Below, one piece after another: positions 7,818-17,429 of a stretch of DNA of 32,359 nucleotides. This DNA is from Bacillota bacterium (GTDB lineage Bacteria; Bacillota; Bacilli; Calditerricolales; Calditerricolaceae). Below the pieces are notes generated by a model that saw nothing but the letters and a program-made list of their open reading frames with translations, was not told the origin of the DNA and did not search any database. Location: the NCBI GenBank assembly GCA_017577925.1, contig PKQU01000003.1, forward strand, positions 1-32,359. Direction: 5' to 3'. How positions within the stretch are numbered: the first letter of the stretch is position 1; every line of letters begins with the position of its first letter. Position numbers and translations under genes: made by a program.

Positions 7818-9303
7818 ACGGCCGGGGCGGCGGACAACGAATCGGCGTCTGGTTTTCGCCGCCGTGCTGCTGGCCATGTTTATGGCCGCGGTCGAGGTGA
7901 CCATCGTCGGAACGGCCATGCCGCGCATTGTCGCCGATTTGGGCGGTTTTGCCCTGCTCGGGTGGGTGTTTTCGGCCTATTTGCTCACGCAGGCCGTCAC
8001 CATGCCCCTGTGGGGGAAGCTGGCCGACCTCTACGGCCGCAAGCCGGCATTTGTGGTTGGTACCGGGCTCTTTTTGGTCGGTTCGCTCCTGTGCGGCATG
8101 GCCACCAGCATGCCGGCGCTGATCGCCTTCCGGGCGCTGCAGGGCCTGGGTGCCGGCGCCGTTCAGCCGATCGCCACGACGATCGTCGGCGATCTCTACA
8201 CCCTGGAGGAGCGGGCCAAGGTTCAGGGCTACCTGTCCGGCGTGTGGGGCGTGTCGGCCATCATTGGGCCGGCGTTGGGGGCGCTGTTCGTCGAGGTCCT
8301 GCATTGGTCGTGGGTGTTCTGGGTAAACGTCCCGATCGGGCTGTTGGCCATCGCGGGGGTGGCCCTCTTCCTCCACGAGGACGTGGCGAAGAAATCCCCT
8401 GCACTCGATTGGCCCGGTGCGGCGCTCCTCCTCGTCTCCATCGCCGCGCTGATGTTGGCCCTCATCCAGGGGGGCGTGGCCTGGACGTGGATCTCGCTGC
8501 CGAGCCTCTCCCTGCTGGCCGTCTTTTTCCTGGGCGTCGTCGCATTCCTGCTGTGGGAACGGCGGGCCGCGGATCCGATTATGCCCCTTGCCGTATGGCG
8601 ACACCGCGTCATTGCCTTGTCCAACGCGGCGTCGCTCACCACCGGGGCGCTGCTCATCGCCGTATCGTCATACCTGCCGACCTATGTGCAGGGCGTGCTC
8701 GAGCGGTCTGCGCTGGTGGCCGGGTTTACCCTCACGGCGATGTCTGTCGGTTGGCCGCTGGCGGCGACGCTGTCGGGCAAGGCCATGGTGCGCTTCGGCT
8801 TTCGCCCCGTGGCGGTGGTTGGCGGCGTCTTTCTGCTCGTCGGTGCGGCCTTCTTTGTCACGCTCATTCCGCAGCACGGTCCGGTATGGGCCGCCCTGGG
8901 ATCCTTTTTCACCGGTGTCGGCATGGGCTTTGCCACCACCACCTTCGTCGTGGCGGTACAGAGCAGTGTCGACTGGCACATGCGCGGCGTGGCCACGGCG
9001 GCCAATCTCTTCATGCGCGTGCTTGGGGGCACGTTGGGCGCGGCGCTGCTCGGGAGCGTCCTCAACACGCGGCTGCGCGTTCACCTCGAAGCGGCGGGCT
9101 TGGCCGGCGCGGACCCGCTTCGCGACGTCGACCGCTTGCTCGACCCGGTGCAGCGCCTGCATCTGGCCCCTGAGGCAGTGGCGCGCCTGCAGGAGGGGCT
9201 GGCGGCGTCCCTTAAAGCCGTTTACTGGGGGACGGCGGCACTGGCGGTGGTCAGCTTCGCCGTGATTCTCTTGCTACCGCGAAAAGGGAGGGAAAACGCA
9301 TGA
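7771..9303 (+). CDS. MFS drug exporter, DHA2 (14-TM, EmrB/QacA) type
   Basis: A membrane exporter of 510 residues, the length of 14-TM DHA2 transporters. After a charged N-terminus (RKRPGRRTTNRR) the first TM leads into VEVTIVGTAMPRIVADLGG, the DHA2 motif D1 region. The A motif GKLADLYGRKPAF lies at about 85-97 and the C motif region GVWGVSAIIGPALGALF follows. The chosen ATG at 7771 overlaps the end of the LysR gene by 47 bases; a GTG at 7803 is an alternative start. The stop overlaps the next ATG as ATGA, so translation of the reductase is probably coupled. Substrate unknown; proton-driven export of drugs or metabolites is the family role. Confidence 0.9.
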   Translation: MRRGSPATEPQVAERKRPGRRTTNRRLVFAAVLLAMFMAAVEVTIVGTAMPRIVADLGGFALLGWVFSAYLLTQAVTMPLWGKLADLYGRKPAFVVGTGLFLVGSLLCGMATSMPALIAFRALQGLGAGAVQPIATTIVGDLYTLEERAKVQGYLSGVWGVSAIIGPALGALFVEVLHWSWVFWVNVPIGLLAIAGVALFLHEDVAKKSPALDWPGAALLLVSIAALMLALIQGGVAWTWISLPSLSLLAVFFLGVVAFLLWERRAADPIMPLAVWRHRVIALSNAASLTTGALLIAVSSYLPTYVQGVLERSALVAGFTLTAMSVGWPLAATLSGKAMVRFGFRPVAVVGGVFLLVGAAFFVTLIPQHGPVWAALGSFFTGVGMGFATTTFVVAVQSSVDWHMRGVATAANLFMRVLGGTLGAALLGSVLNTRLRVHLEAAGLAGADPLRDVDRLLDPVQRLHLAPEAVARLQEGLAASLKAVYWGTAALAVVSFAVILLLPRKGRENA

Positions 9304-10217
9304 AGTATCGCCGGTTGGGACGGACAGGTCTGAAGGTGTCGGTCATCGGCCTGGGAACGTGGCAGTTCGGAGGTGAATGGGGGAAAACCTTCACGCAGGA
9401 GGAAGTGAACGCCATCCTCGGGCGGGCGAAGGAGCTCGGCATCAACTTCATCGACACCGCCGAGTGCTACGGCGACCACCTATCGGAAGCCCTCATTGGC
9501 CAAGCAATCCGCGGCGAACGCGACCGGTGGGTCGTGGCCACCAAGTTCGGGCACAAGTTTCACGGCTTTCGCGACCGCACCGAGCACTGGTCGGCCGCCG
9601 AAGTGCGCCAGCAGCTGGAAGAATCCTTGAAGGCGCTCCAGACGGACTACATCGACCTGTACCAGTTCCATTCCGGGACCGACGAGGTCTTTGACAACGA
9701 CGAACTGTGGACGATGCTGGACAAAGAAAAACAGGCCGGCAAGATCCGCTTCCTGGGCATTTCCTTGAACAAGAAAAACAGCATGCACCAGGTGGAAGCG
9801 GCCACGCGCGTGGGTGCCGACGTGATCCAGATCGTTTACAACCGCCTCGATCGCCGGCCGGAGGAGGACGTTTTCCCGTCCTGCCAGCGCCAGGATCTCG
9901 GCGTGTTGGCCCGCGTGCCGCTGGCAAGCGGCTACCTGAGCGGCAAATACCGCCCTGATGCCGTGTTCGGTGAGCGGGATGTGCGCCGCTATGACGAGGA
10001 ACGGGAGAAAAAGCTGCGCCTGGTGGAGGAGATTCGCCGCACGGAGGTCCCGGAGGGCGTCGACATGGCCCAGTGGGCCCTCGCCTGGTGCCTGCAGCAC
10101 CCGGCCGTTACCTGCGTCATCCCCGGCGTCAAGAACGTCGAGCAGGTGGAGGCCAACGCCAAGGCGGCGGAGCTCGACCTTGTGCGCGACGACCATCCCC
10201 AGGCATGGCGGGAGTAA
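9300..10217 (+). CDS. Aldo/keto reductase
   Basis: A (beta/alpha)8 NADPH-dependent oxidoreductase of 305 residues. It starts MKYRRLGRTGLKVSVIGLGT, characteristic of the YhdN/Tas-like group. The catalytic tetrad is visible: D52 and Y57 (IDTAECYG), K82 (VATKFGH) and H124 (YQFHSG). The cofactor-loop region VIPGVKNVEQVEAN near the C-terminus is also typical. The start codon overlaps the MFS stop by 4 bases and GGGAGGG lies upstream. A terminator follows, closing the LysR-MFS-reductase unit. Together the three suggest detoxification or export of a carbonyl compound; this is inference. Confidence 0.92.
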   Translation: MKYRRLGRTGLKVSVIGLGTWQFGGEWGKTFTQEEVNAILGRAKELGINFIDTAECYGDHLSEALIGQAIRGERDRWVVATKFGHKFHGFRDRTEHWSAAEVRQQLEESLKALQTDYIDLYQFHSGTDEVFDNDELWTMLDKEKQAGKIRFLGISLNKKNSMHQVEAATRVGADVIQIVYNRLDRRPEEDVFPSCQRQDLGVLARVPLASGYLSGKYRPDAVFGERDVRRYDEEREKKLRLVEEIRRTEVPEGVDMAQWALAWCLQHPAVTCVIPGVKNVEQVEANAKAAELDLVRDDHPQAWRE

Positions 10218-10228
10218 GTGAACAGGAT

Positions 10229-10264
10229 GGCTGCCGGTACAACCGACCGGCAGCCTTTGTTGTT
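10229..10264 (+). terminator. Intrinsic terminator after the aldo/keto reductase
   Basis: GGCTGCCGGT (10229-10238) pairs perfectly with ACCGGCAGCC (10246-10255) around a 7-nt loop, followed by TTTGTTGTT. Confidence 0.85.
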
Positions 10265-10287
10265 GCACCATCGGGGCGAAGCCGCAC

Positions 10288-10317
10288 AAAAAGCCGCGTG
10301 CGATGGGCGCACGCGGC
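10288..10317 (-). terminator. Intrinsic terminator of pckA
   Basis: Arms GCCGCGTGCG (10293-10302) and CGCACGCGGC (10308-10317) form a perfect 10-bp stem with a 5-nt loop. On the minus strand it is followed by TTTTT, about 60 bases past the pckA stop. Confidence 0.85.
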
Positions 10318-10378
10318 GTGAGTAGCCTAAAGTATGGAAAGGGGTGATGGTGAAGGGCGACGTGTTTGTGAACCTGTT

Positions 10379-11959
<1,581 letters not shown>

Positions 11960-12063
11960 ACGATCGTTCCTTTCCCTGAAAATGTTCGCGTTGAAGCCGA
12001 AGAACCGGAAGTCCGTTTGGAGCCCTGTCAAACTGCCATCACAACGTGACGAATCCGCTAAAT

Positions 12064-12091
12064 AGTATAACACATTGTGCAGAATCGTCTA
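12064..12091 (-). promoter_or_regulatory. Putative sigma-A promoter of pckA
   Basis: On the minus strand TAGACG (12086-12091), 16-nt spacer, TATACT (12064-12069). The predicted start of transcription lies near 12057, giving a leader of about 100 nt. No CcpN or CcpA site could be assigned by eye. Confidence 0.5.
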
Positions 12092-12197
12092 TACTCGCTC
12101 TGGTGGCATCCGTCGGGTGTGCTGGGGGGCTCCATACCAAGGGAACAAAAAATGAAAAACGCCGCCGATTTCCAATCGTCCTCCTGTTCATCGGCAA

Positions 12198-13382
12198 TCA
12201 CGTACGCAGCTTTTTAGAAGATCGTGACGGCAGATTTTTTGCTGCCGCATACCCCAGGTAGACCAGAAGGAAGACCACAAAACACAGCGCGGTGAGGCGA
12301 TACATCACGGCAAAGCTGGTGAGGCCGGCGATGGGGCCCAGGAGCATCGCCCCGCTGCCAATGCCCAGGTCAAAAGCGGAAAAGAACGTGGCGGTGGCCG
12401 ATCCGCGCTTTTGCGGGGGCACGCGCTGGATGAGCCACGCCTGCAGGGTGGGTTGGATGGCGCCGAACGCGATCCCGTACAGCATGGCGGCCAGCACCAG
12501 GCCGCCGAGGGTGGAGGCGTAGGAGAGCACCAGCAGGCCCGCCATTCCGAACCACGCCCCCGGCATCAGCACCCAAAATGGGCCTTTCCGGTCAAACAGG
12601 ATCCCGGCCACCGGCCGGACGACGAGCAAAAACAGGGCATTCACGGTGAAAAACCATCCGATGTTGGCGATCCCGATTTCGTTCCCGAACAGGGGAAGGA
12701 AGCTGACAAGGCCCCCATAGGTGAAGGTCACGAATATTACCAGGAAAGAGGGAAACAGCGCTTTTCTTTCGAACAGGCCCGCCCAAAAGGGTTTCGTGCC
12801 CACGGTTGCGCCGTTTTCCGGCAACGCGGGGATCCGCACCAGCTGCGTCAGGGCCAGCGAGAGGAGGGTGCTCGCGGCAGCAATCGGGAACAGGAGGCCA
12901 AAGCCGAACCGGTTGAGGATCCCGATGCCCATTAACGGCGCGACGGCCATCGCCAGCGTGGAGGAAAACCCGAAGTATCCCATCCCTTCCCCCCGCCGGG
13001 AGGGCGGAATGAGGTCGGACGCGATCGTCCCGTAGGCGGTGGTCGAAATCCCCCAGCCGACGCCGTGCAGGATTCGCGTCAACAAGATGGAAAGGACGGA
13101 AGGGGCAATGCCATAGCTGACAATGGCACACAAGTTGAGGAGCAGGCCGACAACCAAGACCCGTTTGCGTCCGGTCCAATCCAGCGCAGCGCCGGTAAAC
13201 GGGCGGATCAGCAGCGCAAAAATGGTGAAGATGCCGGTGATGAGGCCGACGTCAGTCTGGTTTCCGCCGTGTTGTGTGACATAAACCGGAAGAGTGGGCA
13301 CGAGCATCTGAAATCCGAAAAATTGAAACAGATTGGCCAGGGAAAGCAACACAAAGTCTTTCGTCCACAGCTTTTCTTTCAA
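12198..13382 (-). CDS. MFS transporter, 12-TM type
   Basis: A major facilitator protein of about 394 residues with roughly 12 hydrophobic segments in two halves. The first half carries TGAALDWTGRKRVLVVG, the A-motif loop, and ILHGVGWGISTTAYGTIASD, reminiscent of the B motif. The second half repeats the loop as AGILFDRKGPFWVL. Several start codons are open. I prefer TTG at 13382 because GAAAGAGG lies 7 nt upstream; the GTG at 13388 is too close to that site and starts further upstream add non-homologous, Arg-rich sequence. A promoter lies about 60 bases upstream. The protein resembles the YttB/YfkF-like drug or metabolite efflux group; substrate unknown. Confidence 0.88.
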   Translation of the reverse strand: MKEKLWTKDFVLLSLANLFQFFGFQMLVPTLPVYVTQHGGNQTDVGLITGIFTIFALLIRPFTGAALDWTGRKRVLVVGLLLNLCAIVSYGIAPSVLSILLTRILHGVGWGISTTAYGTIASDLIPPSRRGEGMGYFGFSSTLAMAVAPLMGIGILNRFGFGLLFPIAAASTLLSLALTQLVRIPALPENGATVGTKPFWAGLFERKALFPSFLVIFVTFTYGGLVSFLPLFGNEIGIANIGWFFTVNALFLLVVRPVAGILFDRKGPFWVLMPGAWFGMAGLLVLSYASTLGGLVLAAMLYGIAFGAIQPTLQAWLIQRVPPQKRGSATATFFSAFDLGIGSGAMLLGPIAGLTSFAVMYRLTALCFVVFLLVYLGYAAAKNLPSRSSKKLRT

Positions 13383-13442
13383 TTTCACACCTCTTTCTAC
13401 AGAGGATTCACGTGCGCGGTCCGCGTGGGCGTGTTCTTGCCT

Positions 13443-13472
13443 ATTGTATTCCCTTTTTCCCGGCTTCATCAA
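13443..13472 (-). promoter_or_regulatory. Putative promoter of the 12-TM MFS gene
   Basis: On the minus strand TTGATG (13467-13472), 18-nt spacer, TACAAT (13443-13448), about 60 bases before the TTG start. Confidence 0.5.
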
Positions 13473-13551
13473 CAAGATGTCCCGCAACCACCACCCGTTG
13501 CGGTTCCTGAACGGGTTGACAACGAGGAAGTTGCGTCGCGCAAATGACCGA

Positions 13552-13592
13552 AGGCCACCTGCGCGGAAGGCAGGTGGCCTATTTGTTTTCCC
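13552..13592 (+). terminator. Orphan intrinsic terminator
   Basis: AGGCCACCTGC (13552-13562) and GCAGGTGGCCT (13570-13580) form a perfect 11-bp stem, followed by ATTTGTTTT. It reads in the plus direction, but no intact plus-strand gene lies upstream, since the neighbouring MFS gene is on the minus strand. Confidence 0.7.
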
Positions 13593-13613
13593 GATTCTCG
13601 GGAGGTGGTGACA

Positions 13614-13679
13614 ATGATGGCCACGTCGATGACTCGGGCACAGCAGCCAACACCTAAATATGATCAACTCGTGTGCTAG
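13614..13679 (+). CDS. Short ORF with strong RBS, 21 codons, possibly a gene remnant
   Basis: GGGAGGTGGTGACA precedes an ATG-ATG start. The frame reads MMATSMTRAQQPTPKYDQLV, then Cys and a TAG stop. The ribosome site is excellent, but the peptide has no recognised family. It follows the orphan terminator by 22 bases and lies where the sequence turns from GC-rich to AT-rich. It may be the 5' end of a gene lost when the downstream region arrived, or a leader peptide. Confidence 0.3.
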   Translation: MMATSMTRAQQPTPKYDQLVC

Positions 13680-13804
13680 ACCATCGTCGGCAGGATGACT
13701 AACTGGTAAACATCTAATAGAGCTTTATATACCCTAACAAACATGGTAAATCAATATCAATAGCTTTGAACTTCTCCTTCTAGTAAGAATCCTACCAAAA
13801 ATGC
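13680..13804. other. AT-rich spacer at the island boundary
   Basis: No gene is seen here. Base composition is clearly more AT-rich than the flanking chromosome, which fits the left boundary of an acquired segment. Confidence 0.4.
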
Positions 13805-13833
13805 TTGACAGATCCAGTGGTCCAAACTACAAT
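13805..13833 (+). promoter_or_regulatory. Consensus sigma-A promoter of the secreted small protein
   Basis: TTGACA (13805-13810), exactly 17 nt, TACAAT (13828-13833). The -35 is a perfect consensus match and the -10 differs at one position. The start codon lies about 40 bases downstream. Confidence 0.8.
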
Positions 13834-13874
13834 GATGGTGGAAAATATTCTATCAATTATGGATGAGTTGTAAA

Positions 13875-14165
13875 ATGAAGAAACGTTTACTTGCAACCTG
13901 CGCTGGCATTGCACTGGGGGCTGTGCTGGCTGGAAATGCGTTGGCCAGCGGTTATAGTGAATGGGCGCAATTGAAGAGTTCTGTCGTGGGTGGCAACTAT
14001 GTAAGGTGTGAATTATACGATAATACCGCTGTTTCAGATTGGTATTTGATTGGCGACGGCATATTCCTAATACAAACCTATCAACGCCTATCCTGGTCAG
14101 TATGTGCATGTACGATTGATGTCCGCGCGGCAGGAAACCAGAGTCCTGATGCTCCTAACTATTAA
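13875..14165 (+). CDS. Small secreted protein of unknown family, 96 residues
   Basis: The protein begins with a classical signal peptide: MKKR, a hydrophobic core LLATCAGIALGAVLAG, and NALAS as probable cleavage region (after about residue 25). The predicted mature part of about 71 residues is rich in Tyr, Trp, Ser and Gly and has three cysteines, one in VRCELYD and two in SVCACTID. The ATG at 13875 has GGATGAG 7 nt upstream; an ATG 12 bases earlier is in frame but lacks this spacing. The gene is less GC-rich than most of the window, has its own strong promoter, and is followed by a hairpin and then an ABC transporter operon. This setting resembles a secreted bacteriocin or signal protein with export/immunity genes, but I recognise no family and no modification enzyme is nearby. 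Confidence 0.7.
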   Translation: MKKRLLATCAGIALGAVLAGNALASGYSEWAQLKSSVVGGNYVRCELYDNTAVSDWYLIGDGIFLIQTYQRLSWSVCACTIDVRAAGNQSPDAPNY

Positions 14166-14184
14166 TGAAAATATCACTTTTTTT

Positions 14185-14208
14185 ACGGGGGCTTCCGACA
14201 GCCCCCGT
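14185..14208 (+). terminator. Hairpin between the small protein gene and the ABC operon
   Basis: ACGGGGGCT (14185-14193) and AGCCCCCGT (14200-14208) form a 9-bp stem with a 6-nt loop. It is preceded by a T-run but followed only by CTGTCG, so it is probably a leaky terminator or processing hairpin that keeps transporter expression below that of the small protein. Confidence 0.5.
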
Positions 14209-14230
14209 CTGTCGTGAGGAGGGACTGGTA

Positions 14231-15022
14231 ATGTGGAAAACCGAATTCCAACGAGCATTCCTGGGGATTCCGTTTTGGCTTGCTGTTGTAATCGGCACAC
14301 TGTTATGCATGATCGGGCTTTCCAGTTATTTTGAAGGCCCGAACGTAATTCCCGGTGCACATCCGTTTTATCGAAATGCCTATGAAGCGTGGCTATTTGC
14401 GTATGCGGAAGGTCCCACAGCGCTGTTTGTTATCCTGGCACCTTTGCTGGCTGTTTTGCCGCACGCCGATGCATATGTCATGGATCGTACGACCGGCTAC
14501 CTGCGGTTTGTTCTTCTTCGGGTGCCGCGTTGGCGCTATTTCCTGATGCGGTTGGCGGTTGTGGCCTTGTCTGGTGGAATTGCCACTGCATTACCGCTAA
14601 TCATCACCTTCGGTATCACGAACCTGATGTTGCCCCGTGGGCTTCCGCCTAGGAGTCCGGGTGAACTTGAGCCGGTAAGCTTTTTGAATGTAGTTTACTG
14701 GAGCAATCCAGATGTATTTGTGTTCATCGCCACGGGATTAGCCTTTTTGTTTGGCGCGGTTTACGCAACCTTTGGGTTTGCTGTATCCGCTTATGTGGAC
14801 AAGCGCTACCTGGCGCTGGTCACTCCTTTTGTGTTCTATCATGTGACCAATTTTGTCCTGGCCGCACTGGGACTTGAGGAATGGACGCCACCGGGGATGT
14901 GGGTACCGTTTGGGATCACCACATCAACCGCTTTTTCCGTGTTCGCCCAACTTATGCTGATGTTGACCGCCACATTGCTTGCCTTTGCCCTACGGGAAAC
15001 GAGGCGATCAGTGCATGCGTGA
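14231..15022 (+). CDS. ABC-2 type permease, cassette 1 subunit A
   Basis: An integral membrane protein of 263 residues with about six hydrophobic segments, consistent with an ABC-2 type permease that pairs with the ATPase at 16692. The cytoplasmic loop after the second span contains DRTTGYLRFVLLRVPRWRYF, a loop motif found in all six permeases of this region. It is most like the permease at 18096 (DRKTGAVRFLLVRVPRRRY at the same place). The ATG at 14231 follows GGAGGGACTGGTA. The stop overlaps the next start by 8 bases. Function is inferred from context: export of, or immunity to, a peptide or lipid-active compound. Confidence 0.75.
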   Translation: MWKTEFQRAFLGIPFWLAVVIGTLLCMIGLSSYFEGPNVIPGAHPFYRNAYEAWLFAYAEGPTALFVILAPLLAVLPHADAYVMDRTTGYLRFVLLRVPRWRYFLMRLAVVALSGGIATALPLIITFGITNLMLPRGLPPRSPGELEPVSFLNVVYWSNPDVFVFIATGLAFLFGAVYATFGFAVSAYVDKRYLALVTPFVFYHVTNFVLAALGLEEWTPPGMWVPFGITTSTAFSVFAQLMLMLTATLLAFALRETRRSVHA

Positions 15023-15854
15023 ACGGAAAGGACAACCGCAACGTTTGGTCCATTTGGTAAGAGTCGAACTGATTCAACGACTGACATCATGGCGCTGGAC
15101 GGTATGTGCTTTTCTATTCATCCTTGTGGCATACCTGCAAGGGGGAAGAGTGCTGGTTAACGCCGCGAACCAAAACGAATATGTCAACATATGGGACGCC
15201 CTGTTTTCGATTTTCGCCAATCGTCACATTTTGATGTTTGTGCTCATCCCTTTGTACTTGTATGGAATCAGCGATCTCGTGGTCGATCGAGGTTGGGGAG
15301 AAACCTATGCGTTACGGTGCGGGTCGCGCAAGTGGTGGTGGTACGGAAAAGCCGTAGCATTAGCTGTGATAACAGCGACCTATGTGGCGCTCGGAATAGC
15401 ACTGGCGGGCGGGACCTCAACCTTCGCGTTTCGGGCGGAAGGGAACTGGAGCACATACGCACGGCAAACCCTGGCTGATTTGTATCTGTCCCCGATGTTG
15501 TTGGCCTTACCACCTGGATTAAGCTTGCTGATTTTAGGTGTTTGGCTGTTTCTCAGCCTATACGGGTTCGGGATGATAACGATCGCCCTTTCATTGCAGT
15601 TGAACGCACCGGTCTATGGATTTACCGGAGGTATGGCACTCTTGTTTTTCGGTTTTCTGCTAATCGATCTCCCTATATTCTCGTGGGTACACATGGTTTC
15701 ACCGACCTATCACCTACTCATCCTGAGCGCAATGGATCGTTACTCCGTGCTGGCCCTGTCATTTGGCTATTGGCTGGTTTGGATCGTCCTGATTGGGTTT
15801 TGGGGGCTTCGACTCAGCCAAACACACCATTTTTTAACAAAAGGTCGCACGTGA
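15015..15854 (+). CDS. ABC-2 type permease, cassette 1 subunit B
   Basis: A membrane protein of 279 residues with about six predicted spans. After a basic N-terminus it carries NIWDALFSIFANRHILMFVL and, in the loop after the second span, DRGWGETYALRCGSRKWWWY followed by GK. These align by eye with QWDVLLNVFNDPFKVVVLLP and the loop GPSRALWWWSK of the permease at 19620, making the two counterparts. The ATG at 15015 overlaps the stop of subunit A; its ribosome site is weak, so translational coupling is likely. Substrate unknown. Confidence 0.75.
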   Translation: MRERKGQPQRLVHLVRVELIQRLTSWRWTVCAFLFILVAYLQGGRVLVNAANQNEYVNIWDALFSIFANRHILMFVLIPLYLYGISDLVVDRGWGETYALRCGSRKWWWYGKAVALAVITATYVALGIALAGGTSTFAFRAEGNWSTYARQTLADLYLSPMLLALPPGLSLLILGVWLFLSLYGFGMITIALSLQLNAPVYGFTGGMALLFFGFLLIDLPIFSWVHMVSPTYHLLILSAMDRYSVLALSFGYWLVWIVLIGFWGLRLSQTHHFLTKGRT

Positions 15855-15873
15855 ACGTGGGGAGGGACGAAGC

Positions 15874-16668
15874 GTGTCATTTCGCTTGTTTCATTGGATG
15901 TTCCTAACCACGTTTCGTGGCTGGCATCTAGGGGTCAGCGGGGTGGTGTTTGCATTTCTCGCGTGGCGCAGTGTTCAAAAGGCGGTAATCGTATCCGGGG
16001 AATCAGCCACGATGCTCGATGCCGTTTTTTTCGCCTTTTGTGGTCCAACAAAAGAAAACCTCTATTTTCTCGATGGCCTTGCCTGGATGTTACCGCTGTT
16101 TCTCCTGTTTTACTTTTTTGGGGACTCGACTCGCCGAGAGTTAGATATAAACGGTGTGTTCATCTTGCTTCGCGTGCAATCGCGCTTGCGTTGGTGGACA
16201 GCAAAGGCGATCGCACTACTAGTAGCCGTGTTGGCGGTGTATGCGTGGGCGGTTTTAATAGTGGGGTTGGTCGCTTGGGGGATGTTGGGAAGCGGAAAGA
16301 GCGGGCTCTCCTTGACGGTGGACAACACCACAATAAGAGTATCAGATTTGATCTGGACCTTTGGTCTTCATGCGTTGACCGGATTTGCCCTGGTGTTGGC
16401 CCAAAACGTGCTGGCACTGGTGATGCGCCCCGTCTTCGCTTTTTTCGTTGTGGTGACGGTGGTGGTAAGCTCCTGGATGAGCGGCGCACTACCTGTCGAG
16501 GCGCTGCGCTGGATGCCGGGTAACCAGGGAATTGTAATGCGCCATACTTTGTTTGATCCGGAAGTCTTCGATTTTTCCTTAATCTGGTCCCTTGGGTATA
16601 ACAGTTTGCTGATAGGCTTGCTTGCTTGGGTTGGCGCATGGCGCTTGCATCGGATGAACATTTCCTAG
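15874..16668 (+). CDS. ABC-2 type permease, cassette 1 subunit C
   Basis: A membrane protein of 264 residues, about six spans, started by GTG at 15874 with GGGAGGGACGAAGC directly upstream. The loop FILLRVQSRLRWWTAKAIAL carries the shared Arg/Ser-Arg/Trp-Trp motif. It corresponds in order and pattern to the permease at 20432 (LVLVRVPSRWRFWWGRTV). It ends 23 bases before the ATPase start, whose ribosome site overlaps this gap. Three permeases per ATPase is more than the two needed for one transporter; alternative heterodimers or a non-transport role for one subunit are possible. Confidence 0.72.
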   Translation: MSFRLFHWMFLTTFRGWHLGVSGVVFAFLAWRSVQKAVIVSGESATMLDAVFFAFCGPTKENLYFLDGLAWMLPLFLLFYFFGDSTRRELDINGVFILLRVQSRLRWWTAKAIALLVAVLAVYAWAVLIVGLVAWGMLGSGKSGLSLTVDNTTIRVSDLIWTFGLHALTGFALVLAQNVLALVMRPVFAFFVVVTVVVSSWMSGALPVEALRWMPGNQGIVMRHTLFDPEVFDFSLIWSLGYNSLLIGLLAWVGAWRLHRMNIS

Positions 16669-16691
16669 AACCGAAGAAGAGGGGGGAGACG

Positions 16692-17390
16692 ATGACTGCG
16701 GCAGGGCGAGTGAACGAAACGGTTGTGCACGTGAAAAACGTGACCGTACGCATGAAGAACCAAGTGGTGCTAGAGCGGATCAACTTGCAGTTGGATGAAG
16801 GGAAAATTTACGGCATCATTGGACGAAACGGTTCGGGGAAGACCATGTTGCTCCGCGTATTGTGCGGGCTGGTTCGGCCCAGCGAAGGGGAGGTGTGGGT
16901 GCTCGGGTGCGAAATCAGCCGGCCCGGAGCCTTTCCTGATGAGGTGGGAGCCGTCATCGAGACACCGGGTTTCTTACCGCAATACAGTGGTTTGAAAAAC
17001 CTGAAATTGCTGGCTTCCCTTCGCAACCGCATCGATGAGGACGACATCAAAGAGGCTATTCGGCTGGTAGGGCTTGATCCGGAGAACAAAAAACCGGTGC
17101 GCACCTATTCTCTCGGTATGCGCCAGCGTCTGGGCCTGGCACAGGCGATCATGGAAAAACCTCGGCTCCTGCTCTTGGATGAACCGTCTAACGGCTTGGA
17201 TCAGGAGGGTGTGCGCGACCTACACATCCTGTTGCGCAACCTGCGTAGCAAAGGGGTCACGATTTTGCTGACCAGCCACAGCCGGGAGGAAATTGAGACA
17301 CTTTGTGATGCCGTGTATTACATGGAACGGGGACGGCTCGAAGCCTTGCCAGAAGTCCAGGGATCACTTCCAATAGAAAAACATCTGTAG
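16692..17390 (+). CDS. ABC transporter ATP-binding protein, cassette 1 (BcrA/LanF-like)
   Basis: A 232-residue ATPase with Walker A GRNGSGKT (44-51), Q-loop region VGAVIETPGFLPQYSG, signature YSLGMRQRLGLAQ, Walker B LLLLDEPSNGLD and the H-loop TSHSREE. The ETPGFLP segment in the Q-loop region is characteristic of the bacitracin/lantibiotic immunity group (BcrA, LanF). The ATG at 16692 follows GGGGGAGACG. It energises the three permeases just upstream. By eye it is clearly homologous to the ATPase at 18937, so the cassettes are duplicates, although here the ATPase is the last gene rather than the second. Confidence 0.88.
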   Translation: MTAAGRVNETVVHVKNVTVRMKNQVVLERINLQLDEGKIYGIIGRNGSGKTMLLRVLCGLVRPSEGEVWVLGCEISRPGAFPDEVGAVIETPGFLPQYSGLKNLKLLASLRNRIDEDDIKEAIRLVGLDPENKKPVRTYSLGMRQRLGLAQAIMEKPRLLLLDEPSNGLDQEGVRDLHILLRNLRSKGVTILLTSHSREEIETLCDAVYYMERGRLEALPEVQGSLPIEKHL

Positions 17391-17429
17391 AGCTTTAAAG
17401 CCCTCTTTTTTTACATCGGAGGTGATCAC

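Noticed and set aside
13875..14165. Lactococcin-972-type bacteriocin
   Set aside because: The layout is similar, but the mature sequence lacks the Gly/Trp-rich start and spacing I know for that family.
17387..17412. Intrinsic terminator after the cassette 1 ATPase
   Set aside because: A seven-T run follows, but the dyad is only about 4 bp with a poor loop; not strong enough to list as a terminator.
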